Of a DNA stretch of 64,000 bases, positions 36,129 through 44,829 are shown piece by piece. The first letter of the stretch is position 1; every line of letters starts with the position of its first letter. The DNA comes from Calothrix sp. NIES-2098 (lineage in GTDB: Bacteria > Cyanobacteriota > Cyanobacteriia > Cyanobacteriales > Nostocaceae). The position numbers and the translations under genes were made by a program. The stretch covers positions 1,610,001 to 1,674,000 of the forward strand of contig AP018172.1 in the NCBI GenBank assembly GCA_002368175.1, written 5' to 3'. The notes beneath the pieces are model-generated. The model did not search any database. It was given only the letters and a program-made list of their open reading frames with translations, and was not told where the DNA came from.

Positions 36129-37463
36129 TCATACCTTGGCTAATGGTCGGACAGATGGCGATCGCAAATGGTCTTTCAAAGTCGCGCCGCTATATTCTGT
36201 GCGGAATAATCCCCGGCGTTGTAATTCTGGGACAACGGTATCGACAAACTCGGTAAAAGTCCCCGGTAAATAAGCTGGCGAAATCACAAAGCCATCGCAG
36301 GTTTCATCTTTAAATAAGGCTTCTAATTGATCCGCAATTTGTTCTGGTGTGCCGACAATGTGGGGTGTTAAGACTCCTTGACCGTAGAGTTTACCGATAT
36401 CTCGCAGTGTTAAACCTTCTGATTGACTCAATTCCCTAGCGGCTTGAAAAATTCCTTGAGTTCCATTGACGGTGATATCTGCAATTGGCGCATCGAGATC
36501 ATGTTGGGAAAAGTCGTAATCCATGTGGCTCGACAAAGTAAAGATTCCAACTTCGGGATGAATCAACTCGTTGTGTAAAGCTTGTTTTTCCTTTGCAATA
36601 GCTTCTGTTTCGCCAATAAAAGGTGTAATTGCAGGTAAAATTTTACACTCATCAGGATTTCTGCCAAACTTACCAAGGCGCGACTTTAGATCCTGATAAA
36701 AAGCTTTCATTTGGGCGGGTGTATGTTTAATCTCAAAAATCACCTCACCCCACTGAGCGGCAAAATCTTTTCCTCGTTCGGAACCACCAGCTTGAATTAA
36801 TACAGGACGACCTTGAGGCGATCGCGGTACTGTCAAAGGCCCCCGTACCTTAAACCATTCGCCTACATGGTTTACATAATTCACCTTGCTGGGATCGGCA
36901 AACAAACCGCTTTCTTTATCTAAAATCAGCGCATCATCTTGCCAACTATCCCAGAGTTTCGTTACCACCTCAACAAATTCTGCGGCTTTTTCATAACGGC
37001 GATCGTGTTCTAGATGCTTTTCTAAACCAAAGTTCTGCGCCTCTGAGTTGCGGCTAGAGGTAACGATATTCCAAGCCGCCCGTCCCTTAGAAAGATGATC
37101 CAGAGAGGCAAACATCCGCGCTAGATCGTAAGGCTGATAGTAAGAAGTAGAACGGGTAATACCCACACCAATGGATTGCGTTGCCAGCGCCATCGCCGTA
37201 GCCGTCAAAATGGGATCGAGACGTACCACCCCTTGCGCGCCATACTTCAACCCCAACTCAAAGCTATTACCGTGGCGATCGGGAAATGCTAGGGCATCGG
37301 CAAAAAACACCATATCGAACTTGCCACGCTCTAGAGTTTGGGCAATGTGTTGATAAAATTCCGCCCCCAAAAAGCCCAGTTCCGTCTGGGGATGTCGCCA
37401 AATAGCATGGCTGAGAACTACATGGGACGAGTGCATGAAGCCGACAAGATGCATTTGTTTCAT
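36129..37463 (-). CDS. LLM flavin monooxygenase, NtaA/SnaA/DszA family, copy 1
   Basis: Reduced-flavin-dependent monooxygenase of the family that includes nitrilotriacetate, pristinamycin and dibenzothiophene-sulfone monooxygenases. From ATG 37463 it has 444 residues starting MKQMHLVGFMHSSHVVLSHA; a longer frame to 37544 is repeat DNA. Motifs: LERGKFDMVFFADAL, ARMFASLDHLSKGRAAWNIV, LEHDRRYEKAAEFVEVV, and the flavin-phosphate region PRSPQGRPVLIQAGGSERG. The C-terminal VVPELQRRGLFRTEYSGATL is the family ending. It closely resembles the protein at 38838, a likely duplication. The substrate is unknown; context favours an organosulfur compound. Confidence 0.88.
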   Translation of the reverse strand: MKQMHLVGFMHSSHVVLSHAIWRHPQTELGFLGAEFYQHIAQTLERGKFDMVFFADALAFPDRHGNSFELGLKYGAQGVVRLDPILTATAMALATQSIGVGITRSTSYYQPYDLARMFASLDHLSKGRAAWNIVTSSRNSEAQNFGLEKHLEHDRRYEKAAEFVEVVTKLWDSWQDDALILDKESGLFADPSKVNYVNHVGEWFKVRGPLTVPRSPQGRPVLIQAGGSERGKDFAAQWGEVIFEIKHTPAQMKAFYQDLKSRLGKFGRNPDECKILPAITPFIGETEAIAKEKQALHNELIHPEVGIFTLSSHMDYDFSQHDLDAPIADITVNGTQGIFQAARELSQSEGLTLRDIGKLYGQGVLTPHIVGTPEQIADQLEALFKDETCDGFVISPAYLPGTFTEFVDTVVPELQRRGLFRTEYSGATLKDHLRSPSVRPLAKV

Positions 37464-37562
37464 AATTGGGGATTGGGCATGGGGCATTGGAAACAATTTT
37501 GGATTCCAATCTAAAATCCAAAATTCCTTGTCTCCTCTGCCCATCTAAACAGTTAACTGATT

Positions 37563-38801
37563 TTAGAAGAATCCTCTGGTTGGTAGTGGTTTGTTGTTGA
37601 TTTCGTAGTCGCCAATGGCGCGGGCTTTAAAATGACTGGGGTTGTGGGATGCTAAGGTGCGAGCATTGCGCCAATGACGATCTAAATTTGAGCTTTTTTT
37701 GGTTGTGGAAGCTCCACCAACTTCAAATAATAGAGTGGCTGAACGTAGTGCTAAGTCATCGACAATTAATTTGGCTTTGGAGGCACTCAAAGAAGCTGCT
37801 AGTGCTGCTGCTGTTTCTGCTTCTTCACCCTGGGTTTTGGCGATCGCAAGGCGATCTAGAGCATCGGCGGCGGCTAGGACGATCGCTTCGGCGGCAAAGG
37901 CGTTGGCGGAGATTTGACCGACGGTTTGCTGTAAGAGTGGGTCATCTGCTGCTTGCTCGGCTACAGCATGGTAGAAGGTTCTGGGGCGTTTGTGGATGAG
38001 ATTGATGGCATCGCGCAATACGCTGCGAATAATCCCTGCGTTCACTGCTGTCAGGAATATTTGCGGGACGATGTTGTAGGGTAAGTTGTCTCTATCTGTA
38101 TCTGTCTCTAAGATGACTTCATCAGCTTCGACACGAACATTGGTGAAGGTAGTTGTGCCTGTACCTGTTAGCCTTTGTCCGAAACCGTCCCAGTCATCTA
38201 CAAGCTCTATTCCTTCACGGTTGAGCGGAATGAGGATGAAGGCATTAGTCTCATCTGCTGCTAACACCCGCACGAAAATTAAATCTGCATAAATACTGCC
38301 AGTGCTGTAATACTTCTTACCATTCAGACGATAGCCATTGCCATCGGGTGTTAATTTTGTATTCACGACTTGACCGCCACCAGAGCGTTTGGCTTCTAGT
38401 TCTGTCGCCGCCAGTCCAATAATTGCACCATCAACGACAGCTTTGAGCCATCGACGATTCCTGTCGCTGCGCTGAGAACGCAATATTCTTTCTGTGACGG
38501 AGAAGTGATTTCGCACAATATGAGCGACGTTAGGATCGGCATCACCCAGGCGAATCACAACCTCTAATAGCTCCCGCACTGAAATACCAGCGCCACCTTC
38601 AGCAACGGGGATGCGTAATGCACCTAACCGAGAACTGCGGATAAGGTCGATGATATCAAAAGGAAGAATGCGATCGCGATCGCGCTCCGAAGCCCCAGCC
38701 GCAATAAAATCAAAAAGCTGCTGAAGTTCCGGCGATTTTGGAGTTACAGGAGCCGAAAACTCAATGGTGGTATCTAAAACTTTTTCTGGACTCTTAATCA
38801 T
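37563..38801 (-). CDS. SfnB family sulfur-acquisition oxidoreductase, copy 1
   Basis: A 412-residue acyl-CoA-dehydrogenase-fold flavoprotein of the SfnB type, related to DszC-like flavin-dependent monooxygenases used under sulfur limitation. Visible: DRDRILPFDIIDLIRSSRLG, RIPVAEGGAGISVREL, GDADPNVAHIVRNHF (a histidine typical of this group), YSTGSIYADLIFVRVL, VDDWDGFGQRLTGTGTTTF, and the C-terminal LDRHWRNARTLASHNP. It probably oxidises a sulfone, sulfonate or thioether with reduced flavin rather than dehydrogenating an acyl-CoA. It is one of four paralogs and most like the copy at 54055. Confidence 0.85.
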   Translation of the reverse strand: MIKSPEKVLDTTIEFSAPVTPKSPELQQLFDFIAAGASERDRDRILPFDIIDLIRSSRLGALRIPVAEGGAGISVRELLEVVIRLGDADPNVAHIVRNHFSVTERILRSQRSDRNRRWLKAVVDGAIIGLAATELEAKRSGGGQVVNTKLTPDGNGYRLNGKKYYSTGSIYADLIFVRVLAADETNAFILIPLNREGIELVDDWDGFGQRLTGTGTTTFTNVRVEADEVILETDTDRDNLPYNIVPQIFLTAVNAGIIRSVLRDAINLIHKRPRTFYHAVAEQAADDPLLQQTVGQISANAFAAEAIVLAAADALDRLAIAKTQGEEAETAAALAASLSASKAKLIVDDLALRSATLLFEVGGASTTKKSSNLDRHWRNARTLASHNPSHFKARAIGDYEINNKPLPTRGFF

Positions 38802-38837
38802 TGTTTTTATCTCTGATGTTTATAGTTTGTAATAGCT

Positions 38838-40154
38838 TTAGTGTTTACTTACTCCCAAAGAATCCTTTAAGGTACTGCCTGTATATTCTTTGCGGAATAA
38901 CCCACGTTTTTGGAGTTCTGGTACAACTAAATCGACAAATTCATCAAAAGCTCCAGGTAGATAAGCAGGAGAAATGATAAAGCCATCACCTGCCTCTTCA
39001 CGGAATAAAACTTCCAATTCATCAGCAATTTGAGTAGGAGTACCAACTAATTGCGGCACTAACACACTTCTGCCATAAGCTTGTCCCACATCTTTGAGCG
39101 TTAAACCTTCTTTTTCGCTCAATTTTTGAATCATTTGAAACTGTCCTCGTGAACCTGAAACCTCAAGTTTTTGTAAAGGTTCATCTAAAGGATGTTCTGA
39201 TAAGTCAATTCCAGAACTGTTGGCAAACATTAATAAACCAGCTAATGGATGCACCAAATTGTTGTGGAAAGCTTGCTTTTCTCGGGCAATTGTCTCTGTT
39301 TCTCCCACAAAGGGCATGATAGCTGGTAAAATCTTGCAAGCATCTCGATTCCGTCCATATTTCGCCAGCCGAGACTTCACATCCTGGTAATAGGACTTCA
39401 TAATTGTGGGATTAGGACTAATTTCAAAAATTACCTCTGCCCATTTAGCTGCAAACTCCCTACCTTTATCAGAAGAACCAGCTTGAATAATTACAGGCCG
39501 TCTTTGAGGAGAACGGGGAACAGTTAAAGGGCCACGCACCTTAAACCAATTGCCAACGTGTTGCACATAATTCACCTTTTCAGGGTCAGCAAATATCCCG
39601 TTTTCTCTATCTAAAACTAATGCCCCTTCTTCCCAACTATCCCAGAGTTTAAAGGCGACTTCAATAAATTCATCAGCGCGATCGTAACGGGTATCGTGTT
39701 CTAGATGTTTGTCTATGCCAAAATTTTGCGCTTCACTGTCTTTGCCGGATGTTACTACATTCCACGCCACCCTTCCCTTGCTGATGTGGTCGAGAGTCGC
39801 AAAGGCTCGTGCTAAATCGTATGGTTGGTAGTAGGTTGTAGAACGGGTGATACCAATACCTATATGTTTAGTAACTACAGCCATTGCCGTGGCTACCAAT
39901 AAAGGATCGAGAATCACAGCCCCTTGTGCGCCATACTTGAGACTGGGTTCAAAATGACCACCATAGCGATCGGGCATGGATAATACATCAGCAAAAAACA
40001 GTAAATCAAACTTGCCTCGCTCTAAAACACGGGCAATGTTTTGATAATATTCAGCTTCCAGAAAACCCGAATCAGTCCGGGGATGTCGCCACAGAGCATG
40101 AGAGTGAACCACTTGGGAAGCAATCATGAAACCAGCGAGATGCATTTGTCTCAT
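38838..40154 (-). CDS. LLM flavin monooxygenase, NtaA/SnaA/DszA family, copy 2
   Basis: A 438-residue paralog of the 36129 gene product from ATG 40154 (MRQMHLAGFMIASQVVHSHA); ATG 40172 would add six residues. Motifs: LERGKFDLLFFADVLSMPDR, FATLDHISKGRVAWNVVTSG, LEHDTRYDRADEFIEVAFKL, PRSPQRRPVIIQAGSSDKG, and the ending VVPELQKRGLFRKEYTGSTL. It shares long stretches with copy 1, including RSTTYYQPYDLAR, so their substrates may be related. It lies 36 bases upstream of the SfnB gene at 37563 and is likely in the same transcript. Confidence 0.87.
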   Translation of the reverse strand: MRQMHLAGFMIASQVVHSHALWRHPRTDSGFLEAEYYQNIARVLERGKFDLLFFADVLSMPDRYGGHFEPSLKYGAQGAVILDPLLVATAMAVVTKHIGIGITRSTTYYQPYDLARAFATLDHISKGRVAWNVVTSGKDSEAQNFGIDKHLEHDTRYDRADEFIEVAFKLWDSWEEGALVLDRENGIFADPEKVNYVQHVGNWFKVRGPLTVPRSPQRRPVIIQAGSSDKGREFAAKWAEVIFEISPNPTIMKSYYQDVKSRLAKYGRNRDACKILPAIMPFVGETETIAREKQAFHNNLVHPLAGLLMFANSSGIDLSEHPLDEPLQKLEVSGSRGQFQMIQKLSEKEGLTLKDVGQAYGRSVLVPQLVGTPTQIADELEVLFREEAGDGFIISPAYLPGAFDEFVDLVVPELQKRGLFRKEYTGSTLKDSLGVSKH

Positions 40155-40264
40155 ATGAGTAGGGCATTGCAATAAAAATACTGGTAAGGGCTGTCATTGG
40201 TCATTGGTTATTGGTCATTGGTATAATTTCTACAGTCTTTTTCAATAGGCAGACTTGGGCTAAT

Positions 40265-41611
40265 TTAGGCGGGAATCGCTTGACGTTTTTCGCGCGCATA
40301 TCGACTTTCTGGCCTTTCCAGTCCATAATGCTCTCGTAGAGTGCGGCCAGTATATTCAGTGCGAAAAATTCCTCGGCGGCGCAGTTCTGGGACAACAAAA
40401 TCAACGAATGTTTCCAAACCTGAAGCAATTACGTCTGGTACTACATTAAAACCACCAACTGCACCCGATAGAAACCATTCTTCAATGGAATCTGCCACTT
40501 GTTCTGGTGTACCGACAATAATGCGATGCATCGTCCCACCACCACCTAAAGCTTTGATTAACTCCCGCACAGTCAAATTGCCCTTTCTAGCTACATTAAC
40601 TGCAACATTAAACATAGTTTGATTGCTATTTACTGGTAGTGGCAAATTCTCTGGTAAACGCTCGTCCAACTTTAAAACATCTGGGTCAACTTGCAGTATA
40701 TTGGCTAACCTACCGAGTCCGTATTCTATCGGAACTAGTTCCCAGAGTTCTTGTTCGCGGCGTTTAGCTTCGGCTTCGGTGCTGGCGATGACAGTCACAA
40801 GACCGGGTAGGATGACAATGGAATCTGGCGATCGCCCAAATTTACGAGCGCGGTTACGTAAATCATTAGCGTAGTCAATTGCCTGTGGTAGGGATTGAGC
40901 CGCCGTAAAGATAACTTCAGCATATTTCGCCGCCAAATCTCGCCCATCATCGGAACCACCAGCTTGCACTAAAACGGGGCGACCTTGAGGCGATCGCGGC
41001 ACGTTCAACGGCCCTTGTACAGAAAAATACTTGCCTTTGTGGTTGATTGAATGCACGCGGGAAGTATCGATAAACCGGGCAGATTCTTTATCACCAATGA
41101 ATGCATCATCTTCCCAACTATCCCAAAGAGCTTGGACAATCTCCGTAAATTCCGCCGCTCTTTCGTAGCGGTCGCTATGGGAAACTACTTCGGTTTGACT
41201 AAAGTTATATGCAGCTTCTGGATTGGCTGTAGTTACAACATTCCAACCAACACGACCACCACTAACACGATCTAGGGTGGCGTAGCGACGGGCAATATTA
41301 AAAGGTTCATTATATGTAGTCGAGGCTGTAGCAATTAGTCCAATGCGCTCAGTAGCAGCCGCCACCGTCGCCAATGCGATCGTCGGCTCCAATGATTGAA
41401 ATGGGCGATATTCAGGATAATCACTCAAAGCCGGATGATCCGCTAAAAAAACCGCATCAAAAGTTCCCCGCTCGCAAAGCTTGGCTGTGCGGACGTAATA
41501 TTGTACATCTATAAAAGCACCCGGATCGCTATCAGGCCAGCGCCAAGCCGAGCTATAGTTACCAGCGTTATTGAATAGCAGATTAAGGTGTAGTTGGCGA
41601 CGATTAGTCAT
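40265..41611 (-). CDS. LLM flavin monooxygenase, NtaA/SnaA/DszA family, copy 3
   Basis: A 448-residue luciferase-fold monooxygenase of a second subgroup. It starts MTNRRQLHLNLLFNNAGNYS and contains AWRWPDSDPGAFIDVQYYVR, CERGTFDAVFLADHPALSD, YATLDRVSGGRVGWNVVTTA, PRSPQGRPVLVQAGGSDDG and the ending VVPELRRRGIFRTEYTGRTL. It resembles the protein at 56362 more than copies 1 and 2. It stands between the SsuA-B-C transporter genes upstream and copy 2 downstream. The substrate is unknown. Confidence 0.87.
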   Translation of the reverse strand: MTNRRQLHLNLLFNNAGNYSSAWRWPDSDPGAFIDVQYYVRTAKLCERGTFDAVFLADHPALSDYPEYRPFQSLEPTIALATVAAATERIGLIATASTTYNEPFNIARRYATLDRVSGGRVGWNVVTTANPEAAYNFSQTEVVSHSDRYERAAEFTEIVQALWDSWEDDAFIGDKESARFIDTSRVHSINHKGKYFSVQGPLNVPRSPQGRPVLVQAGGSDDGRDLAAKYAEVIFTAAQSLPQAIDYANDLRNRARKFGRSPDSIVILPGLVTVIASTEAEAKRREQELWELVPIEYGLGRLANILQVDPDVLKLDERLPENLPLPVNSNQTMFNVAVNVARKGNLTVRELIKALGGGGTMHRIIVGTPEQVADSIEEWFLSGAVGGFNVVPDVIASGLETFVDFVVPELRRRGIFRTEYTGRTLREHYGLERPESRYAREKRQAIPA

Positions 41612-41748
41612 TGTCTAGATTCCCTGAAGAAAGGCAGGAGGCAGGAGGCAGGAGGCAGAATGAAGATTTCCCAAATTACGAATTACGAACTTGTACTGAG
41701 CGTTCGCATAGTGTCTCGAAGAGAAGCCGAAGTATTACGAATTAATAA

Positions 41749-42813
41749 TTACTTGCTGCTAGATGCGATCGTTGCCGAATTAAACTGTCGGTTGTTATGA
41801 GCATTGACATCGATTTTTTTCGGAATCTCTCCCGCGTCAAATAATCTATCGGCAAGACGCTGCTGACGCTTCACAACATCGTCATCAATGGGAACAAATG
41901 CACCAAAGCTTTGCGCTGCGAAATATTTTGCTAACTTGGGCTTCTGCTTGCGTTTCTCAACGTAAATCTTTTCTACGACATCAAGATTTTTAGCGTACCA
42001 ATCGTAGTGTTTGCGGACTCGCTCAAAGAAATCAGCCAGTGCTTTGCTCTTATCTGGATCACGAATGACATCGGTACGGGCTGTAAAAGCACCAGCCGCC
42101 AGCATTCCCAAATCTTCTGCATAAAGCAAAATCCGCGCATCACCACTATCTAGAGCTTCCTTAATCGTGCCGACGCTTCCCGAAAAAACATCAGCACGAC
42201 CGGCTTTGAATGCAGCACCTGCCGCAGCGCCATCAACGAGTTCTACATAATTCACATCTTTGGGCTTCAATCCCGCTTCAATTCGCGATAATACGTACAT
42301 GAAATAATTGATACCACCAAAATTAGAAGCCCATTTCTTACCTCGGAGATCCGCTAGTGTTTTGATATTGGCACTGTTGCGGACTGCGGTGATGGTTGCT
42401 CGATATGCTGGATTGGGGTTCTTGCGATAGGCGACGTTTTGCAGTGGGGCGGTTGCTTCTGTCCAATCGGTTTTGGCACGCCCTTGTTCGACAATCAACG
42501 AAGTATCACCCACTAAACCAACATCAATCGCTTTGGAATAAAGTGCAGCTAACTGGGCAGCAGGGCCGGGAATCACCGCCCATTGTAAATCGTAGGGTAA
42601 TCCCTCCAGCACCCCAGAGGCGGCAACAGTTTCTTGTAAAGCGTTATCCTGTTGTCCAACGATGAGCTTGACTCGCCCATTACTAGCACTCACAGGTGCA
42701 GCTGTGACTGAAGTTTTACCATTTTCGCTTTTTTTCAGGTCACGGCAGCTAACGATCGCTCCCGCAGTTAATACGCCCAGGGATACGAGAACATCCCGCC
42801 GGCTAAATTTCAT
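41749..42813 (-). CDS. ssuA: SsuA-like solute-binding lipoprotein with twin-arginine signal
   Basis: A 354-residue binding protein whose leader reads MKFSRRDVLVSLGVLTAG and ends with lipobox cysteine C23 (AIVSC): a twin-arginine-type leader plus lipid anchor. The mature part has LPYDLQWAVIPGPAAQLAAL, LADLRGKKWASNFGGINYF, LKPKDVNYVELVDGAAAGAA and AGRADVFSGSVGTIKEAL. It overlaps the ATPase gene by 11 bases and forms a compact C-B-A operon with 42803 and 43593. The ligand is probably a sulfonate or related organosulfur compound. Confidence 0.87.
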   Translation of the reverse strand: MKFSRRDVLVSLGVLTAGAIVSCRDLKKSENGKTSVTAAPVSASNGRVKLIVGQQDNALQETVAASGVLEGLPYDLQWAVIPGPAAQLAALYSKAIDVGLVGDTSLIVEQGRAKTDWTEATAPLQNVAYRKNPNPAYRATITAVRNSANIKTLADLRGKKWASNFGGINYFMYVLSRIEAGLKPKDVNYVELVDGAAAGAAFKAGRADVFSGSVGTIKEALDSGDARILLYAEDLGMLAAGAFTARTDVIRDPDKSKALADFFERVRKHYDWYAKNLDVVEKIYVEKRKQKPKLAKYFAAQSFGAFVPIDDDVVKRQQRLADRLFDAGEIPKKIDVNAHNNRQFNSATIASSSK

Positions 42814-43606
42814 GATGAGTTCTCCCGTGCGATAAGACGGCGTTTTGAATTAGTTCAGTTGGTTGTTGTGTCTGGTTTGGGACAACGCCGAGTTCTGCCA
42901 ATAGACGCAGGCGAAGTGAGACAAAAGCAGGATCGGCGCGATCGCGTGGTTTATCTACATTCACTGTTAAATCTAGACCGATAGAGCCATGTGCTAATAC
43001 CAAAATCCGATCCGCCAATAAGATAGCTTCATCAACATCATGGGTAACGAGAACAACAGCCGGATGATGGCGTTCCCAAAGTTGACCCACCAATTCATAC
43101 ATTTTGATGCGGGTGAGAGCATCAAGGCTGGCGAATGGCTCATCTAGTAGTAGTAGATTTGGCTGCTTAACTAAGGCTCTAGCAAGGGCTACACGTTGCG
43201 CTTCTCCTCCGGAAAGAGTCTTCGGCCAAACATCAACATGAGTAGCGAGTCCAACTTCTTCTAAAGCTATCAATGCCTCTCGTCTGGCACCAATTCCTTT
43301 GCGTCCCAATACGACATTTTCCCAGACTCGCTTGGCGAAAACTAGCCGGGGTTCTTGAAACACAACTGAACGGTTAGCTGCTACTCGTACTGAGCCGCTA
43401 TCAGTGCGATCGAGACCAGATAATAGACGTAGGAGTGTAGTTTTACCAGTACCAGAAGGGCCAAGCACCGCGACAAATTCGGCTTGGCGGATTTTCAAAT
43501 CGATACCGTCAAGAACAGCCCGTTTACCAAAGATCCGGCGGACTTGGGTAAGTTCCACCGCGTGCAAGGTAGTAGTTTGGGATGGTGTGTGATTAACTAA
43601 GGACAA
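42803..43606 (-). CDS. ssuB: Sulfonate-type ABC transporter ATP-binding protein
   Basis: ATPase of the second complete importer. Walker A is GPSGTGKTT, the signature LSGGEAQRVALARAL, Walker B LLLLDEPFASLDAL and the switch region VVLVTHDVDEAILLADRILV. The segment RSVVFQEPRLVFAKRVWENV holds the Q-loop, in the style of SsuB. It overlaps the binding-protein gene by 11 bases and the permease gene by 14 bases, so the three are translationally coupled. The length of 267 aa is normal. Confidence 0.92.
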   Translation of the reverse strand: MSLVNHTPSQTTTLHAVELTQVRRIFGKRAVLDGIDLKIRQAEFVAVLGPSGTGKTTLLRLLSGLDRTDSGSVRVAANRSVVFQEPRLVFAKRVWENVVLGRKGIGARREALIALEEVGLATHVDVWPKTLSGGEAQRVALARALVKQPNLLLLDEPFASLDALTRIKMYELVGQLWERHHPAVVLVTHDVDEAILLADRILVLAHGSIGLDLTVNVDKPRDRADPAFVSLRLRLLAELGVVPNQTQQPTELIQNAVLSHGRTHHEI

Positions 43607-44471
43607 TGTTCGGCCTCCAAGGTAGAGCTAGATGCTCAATCAGACGCATCACCACATCATTGGTAATTCCCAGCACTGCATAGACGATGATGCCGGCAAT
43701 AATGATGTCAGAGCGTTGGTTAGCGTTGGCATTGTTGAGGATATAGCCAATACCCGATCGCGCATTGATTTGTTCGGCTACAACTAACGCTAGTAATGAT
43801 GTACCCGCAGAGAAGCGCAAACCAATCAGAATAGAAGGTAACGCCATCGGCATAATAACGTGACGCACTGTCTCCTGACGCGAAAGTCCAAAAACAGTGG
43901 CAGCTTCTAAGAGTTTGGGATCGACACCGCGAACCCCTGCATAGGTATTCAGATAAATAGGAAATATAGTAGCAACAGTAATCACAATAATTTTGGCTGT
44001 CTCATCGATGCCAAACCAAGTGATAAACAGTGGTACAAGGGCGATAAATGGAATTGTCCGCAGCATTTGCAATGGTGCATCGAAAATTTCTTCACCAATT
44101 CGCCACAAACCTGCAAATAAACCTAAAATTAGACCAATACTGCCACCTATAGTCAACCCGGTGAGCGATCGCGATAATGAAGTTGGCAGTGCTTCTTGTA
44201 GTTCACCGAGTCTGATTAACTCTGCAAATGCCGCTAAAATATCCGTCGGAGATGGCAGTATCTCTACTGGGATAACGCCGAACATCGAAACCAACTGCCA
44301 CAGGATGATAATCGATACTGGACTAGCTACTCTAATGAGCCGCCCGCGCCACAAATCCCAAGCTTCATGCCAAGGCGATCGCTGTGTTCTGGCACTGAGA
44401 TCGACAAGTTCTAGAGTTTGGCTAGATAATTCTGTCTGTAGTTGAATCCCGTTAGAATCAAAAGCACTCAC
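43593..44471 (-). CDS. ssuC: Sulfonate-type ABC transporter permease
   Basis: Inner-membrane permease of the second importer (292 aa, about six helices). The N-terminal 40 residues are cytoplasmic, then LIRVASPVSIIILWQLVSMF. The ATPase-coupling loop reads EAATVFGLSRQETVRHVIMP, and LRFSAGTSLLALVVAEQINA follows, as in SsuC. It is the first gene of the C-B-A operon and overlaps the ATPase gene by 14 bases. The promoter region upstream (44472-44827) is filled by two MITE-like elements. Confidence 0.92.
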   Translation of the reverse strand: MSAFDSNGIQLQTELSSQTLELVDLSARTQRSPWHEAWDLWRGRLIRVASPVSIIILWQLVSMFGVIPVEILPSPTDILAAFAELIRLGELQEALPTSLSRSLTGLTIGGSIGLILGLFAGLWRIGEEIFDAPLQMLRTIPFIALVPLFITWFGIDETAKIIVITVATIFPIYLNTYAGVRGVDPKLLEAATVFGLSRQETVRHVIMPMALPSILIGLRFSAGTSLLALVVAEQINARSGIGYILNNANANQRSDIIIAGIIVYAVLGITNDVVMRLIEHLALPWRPNIVLS

Positions 44472-44827
44472 GGTGATACCATTTTGGATTTTAGATTTTT
44501 GGATTTATTCCACAAATAGGCGTTGCTGATTGATAGGATGATTTTTGTCTCACGCAGAGGCGCAAAGGCGCAGAGAGAATAAGGAGTTTTAAATTTTTAG
44601 CTGTTAAATTTCATCCCATAATTCAGCAATGCCATTTCTTCATGCTTCAAAAACACTCTACGTGACTCTGCGCTAACCTCTGTATTCCTCTGCGTTAAAA
44701 AAATTCTGAGTAAATTCACCTCTGCTTACACAGATTCAGGACTTACGCAAAATACCTTTGAAACTCCTATTTCTTCGTGTCCTTCGTGTCTTCGCGGTTC
44801 GATTCTTCCGTAGTTTGTGCGTAAGTC
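44472..44827. other. Repeat-filled spacer between the rhodanese gene and the permease gene
   Basis: About 355 bases with no gene. It contains one family 2 and one family 1 MITE-like element, together occupying most of the space, so the ssuC promoter must lie within or between them. Confidence 0.55.
44519..44633. mobile_element. MITE-like element, family 2, copy 2 (115 bp)
   Basis: Left end GGCGTTGCTGATTGATAGGA, right end on the other strand GGCATTGCTGAATTATGGGA. The interior has CTCACGCAGAGGCGCAAAGG and AGAGAATAAGGAG, shared with the copy at 53925-54019. Confidence 0.6.
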
Positions 44828-44829
44828 CT
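44738..44829. mobile_element. MITE-like element, family 1, copy A (92 bp)
   Basis: Perfect 12-base terminal inverted repeats, AGGACTTACGCA at 44738-44749 and its complement at 44818-44829. The interior on the minus strand (CGAACCGCGAAGACACGAAG) matches the copy at 55370-55460 in the opposite orientation. Its right end supplies part of the stop codon of the rhodanese gene. Confidence 0.65.

Noticed and set aside
37464..37544. N-terminal extension of LLM copy 1
   Set aside because: The extra 27 residues come from GGGCATGGGGCATTGG-type repeat DNA, and the family starts at the MKQMHL position.
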